Below, in pieces: positions 1 through 8,505 of a stretch of 58,510 nt of DNA (its first letter is position 1; each line of letters begins with the position of its first letter). Where the stretch lies: NCBI GenBank assembly GCA_019751755.1, contig JAIENA010000290.1, forward strand, positions 1-58,510. Reading direction: 5' to 3'. This stretch comes from Burkholderiaceae bacterium. GTDB lineage: Bacteria; Pseudomonadota; Gammaproteobacteria; Burkholderiales; Burkholderiaceae_D. A model generated the notes under the pieces. That model had not been told where the DNA came from. It saw only the letters and a list, made by a program, of their open reading frames with translations, and made no database searches. A program made the position numbers and the translations under genes.

Positions 1-50
1 GGCCCGCCATGCGCCAGGTCGGATACCGGCGAATCAGCAATGCTGTTCAA
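1..50 (-). CDS. possible start of an unidentified gene, cut by the window edge
   Basis: On the minus strand a purine-rich GGGAGGGG stretch lies just upstream of a TTG codon at 50, and the frame stays open to the edge (16 codons, beginning (M)NSIADSPVSDLAHGG). It follows the KleE-like gene in the same direction, so it could be the next gene of the integrated element. The fragment is too short to name, and a TTG start is a weak call. Confidence 0.3.
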   Translation of the reverse strand, partial: MNSIADSPVSDLAHGG

Positions 51-100
51 ATTCCCCTCCCCCATTCGCGCTTCAAGGTGGACACGGTCGATAGATCCTC

Positions 101-116
101 CGGCGTTTTAACGCCG
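101..116. other. small hairpin at the 3' end of the KleE-like gene
   Basis: CGGCGTT (101-107) and AACGCCG (110-116) form a tight inverted repeat that overlaps the stop codon of the KleE-like gene. No clear U-run follows on the minus strand, so it could be a processing or attenuation hairpin rather than a classical terminator. Confidence 0.4.
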
Positions 117-425
117 TGGCAACGGCGGAACGCACAGCACCAGATAGGCAATGCCGCCAATAATCGCGATGTGCAGCACGCCGTATATCGCCAGCATTCC
201 GCCACCAAAGAGTATGCGCAAAATAGCCAGCACCAGGTCAAGGCCGACCAGCCATTTCAGCACCGGCCAGGTGACGATAATCAGGGCCAGCAGCAGCCGA
301 TAAACTGCCTGCGTAATAGGATTGCACCACAGCTCGCGCCAGGCGCGTTTGCGCGGCGGCTCAGGCGGCGGGCGTGCCGGACCAGAGTATTTACGAACAT
401 TCGGAAATGTAAAAATGCGGGCCAT
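108..425 (-). CDS. small membrane protein resembling IncP plasmid KleE
   Basis: Predicted 105 aa. I chose the ATG at 425 (MARIFTFPNVRKY) because GGGAG lies five bases upstream; a longer reading from 449 has no such site. The N-terminus has an IxxFPxx-type opening followed by a proline/arginine-rich stretch. The rest is hydrophobic, with one segment around residues 42-62 containing WPVLKWLV and another around 70-100. This layout, and in particular the TWPVLKW stretch, recalls KleE of IncP plasmids, a small membrane protein of the stable-inheritance kle operon. The KorB-like operator about 100 bp upstream supports a plasmid or ICE origin. The family assignment is from memory and not certain. 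Confidence 0.6.
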   Translation of the reverse strand: MARIFTFPNVRKYSGPARPPPEPPRKRAWRELWCNPITQAVYRLLLALIIVTWPVLKWLVGLDLVLAILRILFGGGMLAIYGVLHIAIIGGIAYLVLCVPPLPRR

Positions 426-732
426 CCTGTCTCCCAGTCTATCAACCATATCCTTTCCATCGTTATCTCCTGGCGCCGTACGCGTATTGATTTAGGACAA
501 ATGAGAGCAATGGCTTGGCACGGAAATTTAGCGGCTAAACGTCCTCTTGCATGCACTTCATCCTGTTCCCAATGGGGTATGGCGCAGCCAGACATGCAGA
601 CTTTGATCTAATCGACATAAGCGCTGTCTTTCAATTGGAACAGCGGATAAATCCGTCAATACTCATTGCAGGGTTTCGGAATAGTGGTTGCCCGGCCCAC
701 GTAGTTATCGTAACTTTTTGAAGGAGCATGTC
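426..732. other. divergent intergenic region of the integrated element
   Basis: About 300 bp separates the leftward KleE-like gene from the rightward unknown gene. It contains the KorB-like dyad at 527-539. No convincing coding frame is present; an overlapping minus-strand frame with a Shine-Dalgarno-like AGGAGAT exists but conflicts with the KleE-like gene. I see no clear sigma-70 promoter on either side. Confidence 0.5.
527..539. promoter_or_regulatory. KorB-type operator (TTTAGCGGCTAAA)
   Basis: This is an exact 13-bp dyad, TTTAGC-G-GCTAAA. It matches the consensus I know for the IncP KorB operator (TTTAGC, G or C, GCTAAA). KorB is a ParB-family repressor and partition protein of IncP plasmids. 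The site is about 100 bp upstream of the KleE-like gene, which fits control of a kle-type promoter. A korB gene is not in the window and would have to lie to the left in the element. Confidence 0.6.
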
Positions 733-1119
733 ATGAGCGAACATATGCTGCATATTCTCGGCCCGGCACGCTGGGACTCAGTGGCCGCCATCGTCGGCGA
801 CCGCTCCGCACTGGAAAGCCTCCACCTAGCGCTGACCAATGCACTGGGCAAGGGCGCTGGTGGCGCCTACCTGTACAGCTCCGACGGCGAAGGCTTTGCA
901 CTCGCGGTCGCGCTGGAAGAAGACATGTACGCGGTCCACACCGCCTACTCGGGCGAGGGCAAGCCGCGCCGCTCGGTACGGGAACGCGTGCCAATGCGCG
1001 GTGTCGCCAATTTCCAGGCAGCCGTCAGTGAAGCCATCGAACAGCGCCGCCTGAAACAGCCCTGGTATCGGGCCTCTGCGCTGCTGGAATCGCCGCCCAG
1101 GGCAACTATGGAATCCTGA
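733..1119 (+). CDS. hypothetical protein of the integrated element
   Basis: Predicted 128 aa, starting MSEHMLHILGPARWDS at the ATG at 733, with AAGGAG at 721-726. A longer frame begins at 688 but has no ribosome-binding site. The protein is soluble with no signal peptide or membrane segment, and is acidic in the middle (VALEEDMYAVHT). I do not recognise the family. It lies 12 bp ahead of the AlpA-type gene, so the two are probably co-transcribed accessory genes of the element. Confidence 0.7.
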   Translation: MSEHMLHILGPARWDSVAAIVGDRSALESLHLALTNALGKGAGGAYLYSSDGEGFALAVALEEDMYAVHTAYSGEGKPRRSVRERVPMRGVANFQAAVSEAIEQRRLKQPWYRASALLESPPRATMES

Positions 1120-1131
1120 AAGGAGTCTATC

Positions 1132-1380
1132 GTGCCATCGCCAAAGAACGAAAGGCGGTCCGTATCCCGAACCACATCGCTCCGCCTGCTACGCATACGC
1201 GACGTGGTTTTGATTTGCGGCCTGTCGCGCAGCAGCATCTATATCGCCATCAAAGATGGCCGCTTTCCGCGCCCCGTACCTATCGGCGGCCGTGCCAGGG
1301 CCTGGATTCAACATGAAGTTGAAAACTGGGCAGCCCAGCGCATACGCGCGCGCAGTGATGGCGCCAGCCATGCTGCATAA
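1132..1380 (+). CDS. AlpA-family helix-turn-helix regulator
   Basis: Predicted 82 aa from a GTG start at 1132, with AAGGAG at 1119-1124. The core reads LLRIRDVVLICGLSRSSIYI, then KDGRFPRPVPIG, then W at the position where AlpA proteins specify the wing (RAWIQHEVENW). AlpA-type proteins are small MerR-like winged-helix regulators of integrated elements; in prophage CP4-57 AlpA activates the excision pathway. It is convergent with the integrase, with only 3 bp between the two stop codons. It may act as an excision or transcription regulator here, but the target is unknown. Confidence 0.85.
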   Translation: MPSPKNERRSVSRTTSLRLLRIRDVVLICGLSRSSIYIAIKDGRFPRPVPIGGRARAWIQHEVENWAAQRIRARSDGASHAA

Positions 1381-1383
1381 TGC

Positions 1384-2658
1384 CTACAAGGAGCCGCGCG
1401 GTTTGGACTGCGCGGCCGATGGCGTCAATTCGCCGCGCTCCACATCATCAAGATAATCCGCCCAGCGCTGCATCATATCCCGGCGCTCGTCGAGGTACCG
1501 CGCCCGGTCATAAGCGCTTTCGAGCTTATCCTTCTGCGCATGCGCCAACTGGCGGTCCACCACCTCATGGCGGTAATGCAAGCGTTCCTTCAAGGTGCTC
1601 ATCGCCAGCGCACGGAAGCCGTGGCCCGTCATGTCTCCTTTGTAGCCCATGCGCGCCAGTGCCTTCAGCAACGCCATATTGCTCATGGGTCGTCCTGGCG
1701 TACGCATGTTCGGAAACAGCAACTCTCCTTCGCCCGTATAGCCGTGCAACTGGCGCAGCAACTCCAGCGCCTGTCTGGACAGGCAAACGTGGTGATCGGT
1801 CCGGTCGGGATTGAGCTTGCGCTTGCCGCGCTTCATGCGCTGCCACGGAATGATCCACTCGCCCTTTTCCAGTTCGATTTCTTTCCATGGCGTCTCGATC
1901 AACTCTGACGTCCGCACAAAGATCAGCATCATCAAACGCATGGCGATGCGCACTATGGGCCCCATACAGGCTTCGTTGCGCGTCAGCGCCTTGATCAGAC
2001 CTGGCAATTGGTCCGCATCAATCGCCGCGAAATGGCCCTTCTGGCGCGGGCGTAGCACCTTGGTCAGCATCATCGCCGGGTTGCGCTCGGTCAGGCCACA
2101 GTGGAAGGCATACACGAACACGCGCGACACGTCGGCTGTCACGCGGCGGGCGACTTCCAGCGCGCCGCGCTTTTCTATCTGGCGCGCCGCATGGATCAAA
2201 TCCTTGGACGTTAATGCGGCGATCTGCTTGCTGCCAATGTGAGGAAAAATGTCGGTGGACAGTCGGTGCAGAATATTCTTTGCCGTTTGCGGCTGCCATT
2301 GTTCGCGCATGGTTTCGTGCCACTCGCGCGCCACGGCTTCAAACGTGCTGCCGCCGGTGTCACGCTTCGCCTTCTTCACTTCATCGCGCACGACACCGGG
2401 GTCGATATCATCGGCGATCAGCCGGCGCGCTTCGGCGCGCTTTTCGCGGGCGCTGACCAAAGAGACATCCGGGTAGGGGCCGAACGACAACTTGCCTTCG
2501 CGACCGCCAGGCCGTTGATACTTCATCTTCCACAGCTTCGAGCCTGATGGGGAAATCTCGATATACAGGCCGCCGCCATCGACAAGCTTGTAGGGTGCTT
2601 CTCGCGGACGTGCGTTGCGAACTTGCAGGTCGGACAAGGGATGCGCATGTCTTGGCAT
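1384..2658 (-). CDS. tyrosine-type site-specific integrase (DUF4102/P4-like)
   Basis: Predicted 424 aa, the usual length for P4-type integrases. The N-terminal DUF4102 arm-binding domain covers about residues 1-90 (LSDLQVRNARPREAPYKLVD, then LYIEISPSGSKLW). A core-binding SAM-like region and the C-terminal catalytic domain follow. Catalytic residues can be matched to R in FVRTSELIE, HGFR (HxxR) and the tyrosine in SAYDRARYLDERR. It sits with its start facing the 3' end of tRNA-Ser, the normal arrangement for an element inserted in that tRNA. Repeated GGCCCCTA sites lie just upstream. It appears intact. Confidence 0.95.
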   Translation of the reverse strand: MPRHAHPLSDLQVRNARPREAPYKLVDGGGLYIEISPSGSKLWKMKYQRPGGREGKLSFGPYPDVSLVSAREKRAEARRLIADDIDPGVVRDEVKKAKRDTGGSTFEAVAREWHETMREQWQPQTAKNILHRLSTDIFPHIGSKQIAALTSKDLIHAARQIEKRGALEVARRVTADVSRVFVYAFHCGLTERNPAMMLTKVLRPRQKGHFAAIDADQLPGLIKALTRNEACMGPIVRIAMRLMMLIFVRTSELIETPWKEIELEKGEWIIPWQRMKRGKRKLNPDRTDHHVCLSRQALELLRQLHGYTGEGELLFPNMRTPGRPMSNMALLKALARMGYKGDMTGHGFRALAMSTLKERLHYRHEVVDRQLAHAQKDKLESAYDRARYLDERRDMMQRWADYLDDVERGELTPSAAQSKPRGSL

Positions 2659-2659
2659 T

Positions 2660-2715
2660 TTAGGGGCCTCGCTCAGCCATTCATGGGAGCCGAAGGCCCC
2701 TATAACGGCCCCTAA
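2660..2715. promoter_or_regulatory. three TAGGGGCC repeats upstream of the integrase
   Basis: TTAGGGGCC occurs at 2660-2668, and its reverse complement occurs at 2707-2715 and, slightly shortened, at 2695-2702. The two right-hand copies are direct repeats about 12 bp apart. They lie between the integrase start and the tRNA, where arm-type sites or an autoregulatory operator are expected. Function is inferred from position. Confidence 0.5.
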
Positions 2716-2760
2716 GAATATGCGACAGCAGTGGACCGCTCAAGACCAATATAAACAAAA

Positions 2761-2792
2761 AAGCCGCAGTCTCATAGTGAGAACTGCGGCTT
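2761..2792 (-). terminator. rho-independent terminator after tRNA-Ser
   Basis: Arms AAGCCGCAGT (2761-2770) and ACTGCGGCTT (2783-2792) pair perfectly, and the stem extends inward by CTCA/TGAG across a one-base bulge. On the minus strand the stem is followed by a run of T (complement of the A-run at 2757-2762). It lies 35 bp beyond the tRNA 3' end, towards the element. Confidence 0.85.
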
Positions 2793-2824
2793 CTTCGACG
2801 CCCATCATTTCTGCTGGACCGTGT

Positions 2825-2917
<93 letters not shown>

Positions 2918-2957
2918 TGGTGCTACTACTTAACGGTGGTCGCCGTTGAGAGCCAAG

Positions 2958-2963
2958 ATTATA
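2958..2963 (-). promoter_or_regulatory. -10 box for tRNA-Ser
   Basis: The minus strand reads TATAAT exactly at 2963-2958, about 40 bases upstream of the mature 5' end at 2917. The -35 region falls inside the preceding hairpin and is weak. This suggests that tRNA-Ser has its own promoter rather than depending only on read-through from serS. Confidence 0.5.
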
Positions 2964-2965
2964 GC

Positions 2966-2990
2966 AGCCCTTCCGGAAAAAGGAAGGGCT
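2966..2990. terminator. hairpin terminator between serS and tRNA-Ser
   Basis: AGCCCTTCC (2966-2974) and GGAAGGGCT (2982-2990) form a perfect 9-bp stem. The T-run (ATTTTT) is on the plus-strand side, while serS reads leftwards. The orientation as a serS terminator is therefore imperfect: it may work in both directions or protect the serS 3' end. Confidence 0.55.
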
Positions 2991-3000
2991 ATTTTTAAAA

Positions 3001-4356
<1,356 letters not shown>

Positions 4357-4385
4357 TCAGCCCTCCGGCTTCAAACCGCCCCGGA

Positions 4386-4589
4386 TTACAGGGCGGCTTT
4401 TTCTGCGGCAGTCAAGCGCTTGGCGGCAACCACAATCACCGGCACATTTTTTTCAACACTATTGACGGTCACGATTTCGGCATCGGCAGCCAGCGTGATC
4501 ACCGGTTCGCTGGCGGTCGCGTAGCTGGTGGCGGCGCCCAGGGCGGCGGCGAAGACAAAGATGATTTCCATGTTTTTGAGGGCGTTCAT
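4386..4589 (-). CDS. small secreted hypothetical protein
   Basis: Predicted 67 aa from an ATG at 4589 with AGGAG close upstream. The first 27 residues form a Sec signal peptide: a positive start, the hydrophobic stretch IIFVFAAALGAA, and a likely cut after TSYATA. The mature part of about 40 residues ends in a lysine/alanine-rich helix (AAKRLTAAEKAAL). It has no cysteines and no domain I know. It sits alone between serS and the MocR regulator. The good ribosome site and signal peptide make it a real gene; its function is unknown. Confidence 0.75.
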   Translation of the reverse strand: MNALKNMEIIFVFAAALGAATSYATASEPVITLAADAEIVTVNSVEKNVPVIVVAAKRLTAAEKAAL

Positions 4590-4730
4590 GATGTGCTCCT
4601 GGTGGGTTTGCGGTGGATCAATACTGCTTCGATGGATGCACTGTAACCGCAGGCTTCGCGCCTCACCATCGGTGTGCGACGAAGCGTCAAAAACAGGGAA
4701 TGAACCGCCAAAACCGCGCCACGACAGGCG

Positions 4731-6167
4731 CTATGCGGCGCGTGCATCGGCCGCCCGATGCACCAGCGCGCCCAGCTTGGCCACCGCCGCATCGATTTGC
4801 GGGCTCCACGCATTGCCGCAATTGAGCCGCAGGCAGTTGCCGAACTTGCCGGTGGCGGAAAACAGCTGGCCCGGCATAAACGCCACGCCCTGTGCCACCG
4901 CCAGCGCGTGCAGCGACAAGGCGTCGACCTGCGGCGGCATCTGCACCCACAGCACGAAGCCGCCCTGCGGTTCGGAAATCAGACACTCAGGGGGGAACGA
5001 CGCGGCCACCGCGTCGGACATGCGCGCAATGCGCTGCGACAGTACGCGCCGCATCTTGCGCACCTGCGCTTCATAGGCGGAACCCGCCAGAAAGTCGGCC
5101 AAGACAGCCTGAAAAAACTGGCTGGTCGAACCACTCGACACCATTTTTAATAAGGTCACCTGCTGGGTCCAGCGCCCCGCCGCCACGAAGCCCACCCGCG
5201 AGGCCGGCGTGACGGCCTTGGAAAAGGAGGAACACAGCAAGACATAGCCCGCCGTGTCATAGGCTTTTACGGGCCACGGCCGCTCGTGGGTAAAACACAG
5301 GTCGCCATACACATCGTCTTCCACCAGCGCCACCTGATGCTGGGCCAGCAATCCCGCCAGCCGCTTCTTGTTTTCCTCGGGCATGATGCAGCCGAGCGGG
5401 TTGTTCGCGTTTGGCACGAACAGGCACGCTTTCACCAGGCCCGCGCTGAACGCCACTTCCAGCGCGTCGATCGACGGCCCGGTTTTGGGGTGGGTGGGGA
5501 TTTCCAGCGCCTTCATGCCCAGGCTTTCGATTAATTGCAACAGCACGAAATAAGTCGCCGATTCCACCGCGATGGTGTCGCCCGGCTGCGCCACGGCGCG
5601 CAGGCTTAAACTGATGGCCTCGGTGCAGGAACTGGTGACCACCACTTCGTGCGGGTCGAGCGAGCCCCAGTCCAGCGCCCGGCGCACCACCTGGCGCACA
5701 AATTCCGGTTCATTGGTTTCAAAACAGCTGACCCGCGCCAGCAAGGCCGGATCGCGCCGCGCCACGCTGCTGACCGCCTTTTGCACGCGGCGGATCGGCA
5801 GCAATTCATCCGGCGGCCAGGCCGACCCCAGATGCGCCAGCCCCGGCGTCTCATTGGCCTTCAACACGCGCATCAACAGGTTGTGGATGCCGACATAGGC
5901 CGCTTCGGCCAGTGGTTCGCTGGGCGCGGCCACCGCCAGCATGCGGGGCCGGTGCCGCACGTAATAGCCGGCCTGCGGCCGCGCCTCGACCAGGCCACGG
6001 TCTTCCAGCAGGCGCAGCGCCTGCAGCACGGTGCTGACCGAGACATGCTTGTGCTGCGCCAGGTGGCGGATCGATGGCAGCTTGTCGCCGGGCGCAAAGA
6101 CGCGGCTGGCGATGTGTGCGCCCAGTTCATTGGCCAGCTGTTCGTATAAATTAGGTTGCATCGGCAT
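4731..6167 (-). CDS. MocR-type regulator (GntR winged helix fused to aminotransferase fold)
   Basis: Predicted 478 aa. The N-terminal GntR winged helix spans residues 1-70 (LANELGAHIASRVFAPGDKLPSI in two parts, then VSVSTVLQALRLLEDRGLVEARP). A fold-type I aminotransferase domain follows, with the PLP lysine in SSFSKAVTPASR and conserved NANNPLG and EDDVYGDL. MocR proteins use PLP as a sensory cofactor to control a neighbouring gene. A second ATG two codons in (6161) has better spacing to GGAAGG and may be the true start. It is divergent from the DUF2917 gene, and a strong dyad lies between them. Confidence 0.93.
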   Translation of the reverse strand: MPMQPNLYEQLANELGAHIASRVFAPGDKLPSIRHLAQHKHVSVSTVLQALRLLEDRGLVEARPQAGYYVRHRPRMLAVAAPSEPLAEAAYVGIHNLLMRVLKANETPGLAHLGSAWPPDELLPIRRVQKAVSSVARRDPALLARVSCFETNEPEFVRQVVRRALDWGSLDPHEVVVTSSCTEAISLSLRAVAQPGDTIAVESATYFVLLQLIESLGMKALEIPTHPKTGPSIDALEVAFSAGLVKACLFVPNANNPLGCIMPEENKKRLAGLLAQHQVALVEDDVYGDLCFTHERPWPVKAYDTAGYVLLCSSFSKAVTPASRVGFVAAGRWTQQVTLLKMVSSGSTSQFFQAVLADFLAGSAYEAQVRKMRRVLSQRIARMSDAVAASFPPECLISEPQGGFVLWVQMPPQVDALSLHALAVAQGVAFMPGQLFSATGKFGNCLRLNCGNAWSPQIDAAVAKLGALVHRAADARAA

Positions 6168-6205
6168 CCTTCCATTGTGGCCCGCCGCGCCACCGCCGCA
6201 CAGGT

Positions 6206-6257
6206 ACAGTGGCGTTCAGTTTCGACCAGCACAGTGGCACAATTTTGCCACTGTGCT
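6206..6257. promoter_or_regulatory. dyad operator between MocR and DUF2917 genes
   Basis: AGCACAGTGGCA (6228-6239) and TGCCACTGTGCT (6246-6257) are perfect 12-bp inverted arms with a 6-bp spacer. A third half-site, ACAGTGGC, lies at 6206-6213 in the same orientation as the left arm, about 25 bp away. MocR regulators usually bind paired direct repeats, sometimes plus an inverted one, so this is the likely site of the adjacent regulator. Confidence 0.7.
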
Positions 6258-6358
6258 CATCACAATTGCGGTTTATTGAATCTGTTATGGTTGCGCCCGT
6301 GGCGCTAAGCTGTCTCCATGACTGCCGTCCCCTGACGGCACACCACCGGGAGTTCACC

Positions 6359-6691
6359 ATGTCGATCCAGCCATCCGCCGAATACAAACTGAGCAGCGAC
6401 CAACCGCTGCGGCTCGAAGATGCCGGTGGCCGCGTGGTGGAAGGCGTGTCGGGCATGACGTGGATTACCGCGTATGGCCAGCACATGGATTTCATCCTGC
6501 GTCCGGGCCAGCGCTTCGTGGTGCCGAACGATGGCTTGACGCTGGTGGAGGCGCTGGGCCGCAGCCGCATCCGGGTGGCGGCGCCCATCGCGCAAAGCTG
6601 GCCGCGCCGCGTGCGGCGCGAAGCGGCGGCGCGCTGGCAGGAAACCCTGCAGCGTCTGCGGCAAAGCTTGCAGCCGGCCGACGGGCGCTGA
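6359..6691 (+). CDS. DUF2917 domain protein
   Basis: Predicted 110 aa from the ATG at 6359 (MSIQPSAEYKL). The longer frame back to 6209 would run through the operator, so I did not use it. The sequence matches the DUF2917 pattern: LRLEDAGGRVVEGVSGMTWIT, then FILRPGQRFVVPNDGLTLVEA, a small cupin-like beta fold, with a basic C-terminus (WPRRVRREAAARW). It is divergent from a MocR regulator, a pairing that suggests the regulator controls it. The biochemical function of the family is unknown. Confidence 0.85.
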   Translation: MSIQPSAEYKLSSDQPLRLEDAGGRVVEGVSGMTWITAYGQHMDFILRPGQRFVVPNDGLTLVEALGRSRIRVAAPIAQSWPRRVRREAAARWQETLQRLRQSLQPADGR

Positions 6692-6722
6692 GCCGCGACA
6701 CCGGCGGCGGCAAGGAGGCGCT

Positions 6723-7559
6723 TCAGTCGGCGCGGGCCGGCTCCACCTTGCCGCCCTGCCCGGCGCGCCCCGCCGCCAGCCAATTGAGCACTTCCGCATT
6801 GAAGGCGTCGGCGTGGGTGCGCATCATCCAGTGCCCCGCGTCCATCGCCACCACCTGGCTGCCGGGCCGCCGTTGCAACGTTTTCAACCAGTCTTGCGAG
6901 TGAAACATGAACGGCTTGCGGGTGCCATAGAGATACAAGGTGCGGCACGACGCCTGCCCTGGCGACGCCAGCCGGTACGAGCCATACGCGCCGAACCACG
7001 TGATGTAATACGGGTAATTCATCTGACTGCGGATCAGGACGGGATCGGTCGGACAGCCCATCTTGCCGGCCATATAGCGCGACATGCGGTCGCCCAGGCG
7101 GCCGCCAATGCGCCACGCCAGCGCCAGCCACAGCTGGTAAGCAAACACCATGGCTTTCGACCGCGCGCCGAGCTGATGGGCGAACTCCGGCGACAGCGCA
7201 TCGCCCACATCGACACACACGATGCGCGTCACCAGTTGCGGATGGCGCAGCGCGAACTGGTTGCCAAAGATGCTGCCCCAGTCGTGCTGCAGCAGGATCA
7301 CCGGGTGATCCGGACTGGCGGCCCGGACGATACGGTGGATCAGCGCCACGGTCTCGACCAGCGACAGCGGGCGGCGCGGCTTGCCCGGCTCAAATCCCGG
7401 CAGCGTAAAACGTACGCAACGGTACGAACCGCGCAGCGCCGCCACTTGCGCATCCCACAAGCGGTACGTATCGGGCCAGCCATGCAGCATGACGATGGTT
7501 TCCGCGCCCTCGCCTTCCACGTACACGTCGACGCCGCCGACATCGATGACTCGCGTCAT
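6723..7559 (-). CDS. alpha/beta hydrolase, epoxide-hydrolase-like
   Basis: Predicted 278 aa, starting at the ATG at 7559 with GGAGA upstream. It has the oxyanion HGWPD motif near residue 26. The nucleophile elbow reads LLQHDWGS, so the nucleophile is aspartate as in epoxide hydrolases and haloalkane dehalogenases, not serine. The catalytic histidine is in DAGHWMM near the C-terminus. The cap domain lies around residues 130-200. There is no signal peptide, so it should be cytoplasmic. The substrate cannot be read from sequence. It is transcribed away from the FCD-type GntR regulator. Confidence 0.88.
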   Translation of the reverse strand: MTRVIDVGGVDVYVEGEGAETIVMLHGWPDTYRLWDAQVAALRGSYRCVRFTLPGFEPGKPRRPLSLVETVALIHRIVRAASPDHPVILLQHDWGSIFGNQFALRHPQLVTRIVCVDVGDALSPEFAHQLGARSKAMVFAYQLWLALAWRIGGRLGDRMSRYMAGKMGCPTDPVLIRSQMNYPYYITWFGAYGSYRLASPGQASCRTLYLYGTRKPFMFHSQDWLKTLQRRPGSQVVAMDAGHWMMRTHADAFNAEVLNWLAAGRAGQGGKVEPARAD

Positions 7560-7577
7560 TTCGTCTCCATTAAATTA

Positions 7578-7591
7578 TTGATAATTATCAA
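7578..7591. promoter_or_regulatory. 14-bp palindrome in the promoter of the hydrolase
   Basis: TTGATAATTATCAA is a perfect palindrome 19 bp upstream of the hydrolase start, in the gap between it and the GntR regulator. It could be an operator. It looks superficially like half a Fur box but lacks the spacing of one. Confidence 0.4.
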
Positions 7592-7711
7592 ACAAATATA
7601 GCACAGCGACGGCGCTTTGATGACCGACAAGCCTCATGGCAAGAGGCCTTGCGTTATAGCCAATATTGCAGGCGAGAGGTATGATTGGGGATTGCATAAC
7701 CTGTCAGCGCC

Positions 7712-8410
7712 ATGTCCACCTCCACCGTAGCCCTCGAAGAACGCACCGGTGAAAGCTCGAACGAGATCGCCGGCCATATCGCGGAAGCCATCGCTGCGCG
7801 CAAGCTGCCACCGGGCACCAAGCTGCGCGAGGAAGCCCTGTCACGCCTGTACAACGTCAGCCGCACCAAGATCCGCGCCGCGCTGCTGATCCTGTCGAAG
7901 GACAAGCTGATCCGCATCGTGCCGGACAAGGGGGCGTTCGTCAGCCAGCCCAGCGAAAAGGAGTCGCGCGACATCTTTGCCGCCCGCCGCATCCTGGAGG
8001 CGGCCATGGCCCGTGAATTCACGGCCCGCGCCCAGCCGCACCATTACACCGCACTGGAACAGCACCTGGAACTGGAACGCCACTCGCTCGAAGGCGACCA
8101 CAAGGTGCGCTCCCAGTTGTTGGGCGATTTCCACGTGCTGCTGGCGGAAGTGGCGGGCAATGAAGTGTTGCTGGAAATGGTGCGGGAACTGGTGGCGCGC
8201 AGCACCCTGATCACGATGCTGTACCAGTCGGACCGCGATGCGGTGTGTTCATCGAATGAACATGAAGAATTTTTAAGCGCCGCGCGCGCCGGCGATGCGG
8301 AGCTGGCCGCGCGCTTGATGGTGGAGCACCTGATGCATGTGGAGGCCGCGCTGCGCTTCGATATCGGCAGCGGGCAGGAGAAGGATCTGGTGTCGGCGCT
8401 GTTGAAATAA
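7712..8410 (+). CDS. GntR-family transcriptional regulator with FCD domain
   Basis: Predicted 232 aa. The winged helix is at residues 15-80 (IAGHIAEAIAARKLPPGTKL, then LYNVSRTKIRAALLIL, then LIRIVPDKGAFVS). The FCD all-helical ligand domain fills residues 90-220, with metal-binding histidines plausible in DFHVLLAEVAGN, NEHEEFL and MVEHLMHVE. FCD regulators usually repress a neighbouring catabolic or transport operon until a small acid or metabolite binds. The next genes are an amidohydrolase and a purine permease, so control of purine or azine use is a reasonable inference. Confidence 0.9.
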   Translation: MSTSTVALEERTGESSNEIAGHIAEAIAARKLPPGTKLREEALSRLYNVSRTKIRAALLILSKDKLIRIVPDKGAFVSQPSEKESRDIFAARRILEAAMAREFTARAQPHHYTALEQHLELERHSLEGDHKVRSQLLGDFHVLLAEVAGNEVLLEMVRELVARSTLITMLYQSDRDAVCSSNEHEEFLSAARAGDAELAARLMVEHLMHVEAALRFDIGSGQEKDLVSALLK

Positions 8411-8428
8411 CGCCGTTGGGGCGGGCAT

Positions 8429-8490
8429 GGCGGCTTTGCGTTGCGCAAAACCGCCCTACGAGGTTGTAGGGCGGCTTTTACAAAGCCGCC
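8429..8490. repeat. REP-like hairpin pair between convergent genes
   Basis: Three overlapping stems can be drawn. The first is GGCGG-TTTGCG against CGCAAA-CCGCC (8429-8455). The second is CCGCCCTAC (8451-8459) against GTAGGGCGG (8466-8474). The third is GGCGGCTTT (8470-8478) against AAAGCCGCC (8482-8490). The GTAGGGCGG core is shared with the element near 12016. It sits between two convergent genes and probably also terminates transcription. Confidence 0.65.
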
Positions 8491-8505
8491 AGGCAGGCCA
8501 CAGGC

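Noticed and set aside
1..2720. Prophage
   Set aside because: Integrase and AlpA could suit a phage, but no structural, lysis or replication phage gene is visible and the KleE/KorB features point to a plasmid-type element.
2966..2990. Simple serS terminator
   Set aside because: The T-run is on the wrong side for serS, so I reported only a hairpin with uncertain direction.
7578..7591. Fur box
   Set aside because: The palindrome is 14 bp without the central base and extra hexamer a Fur site needs.
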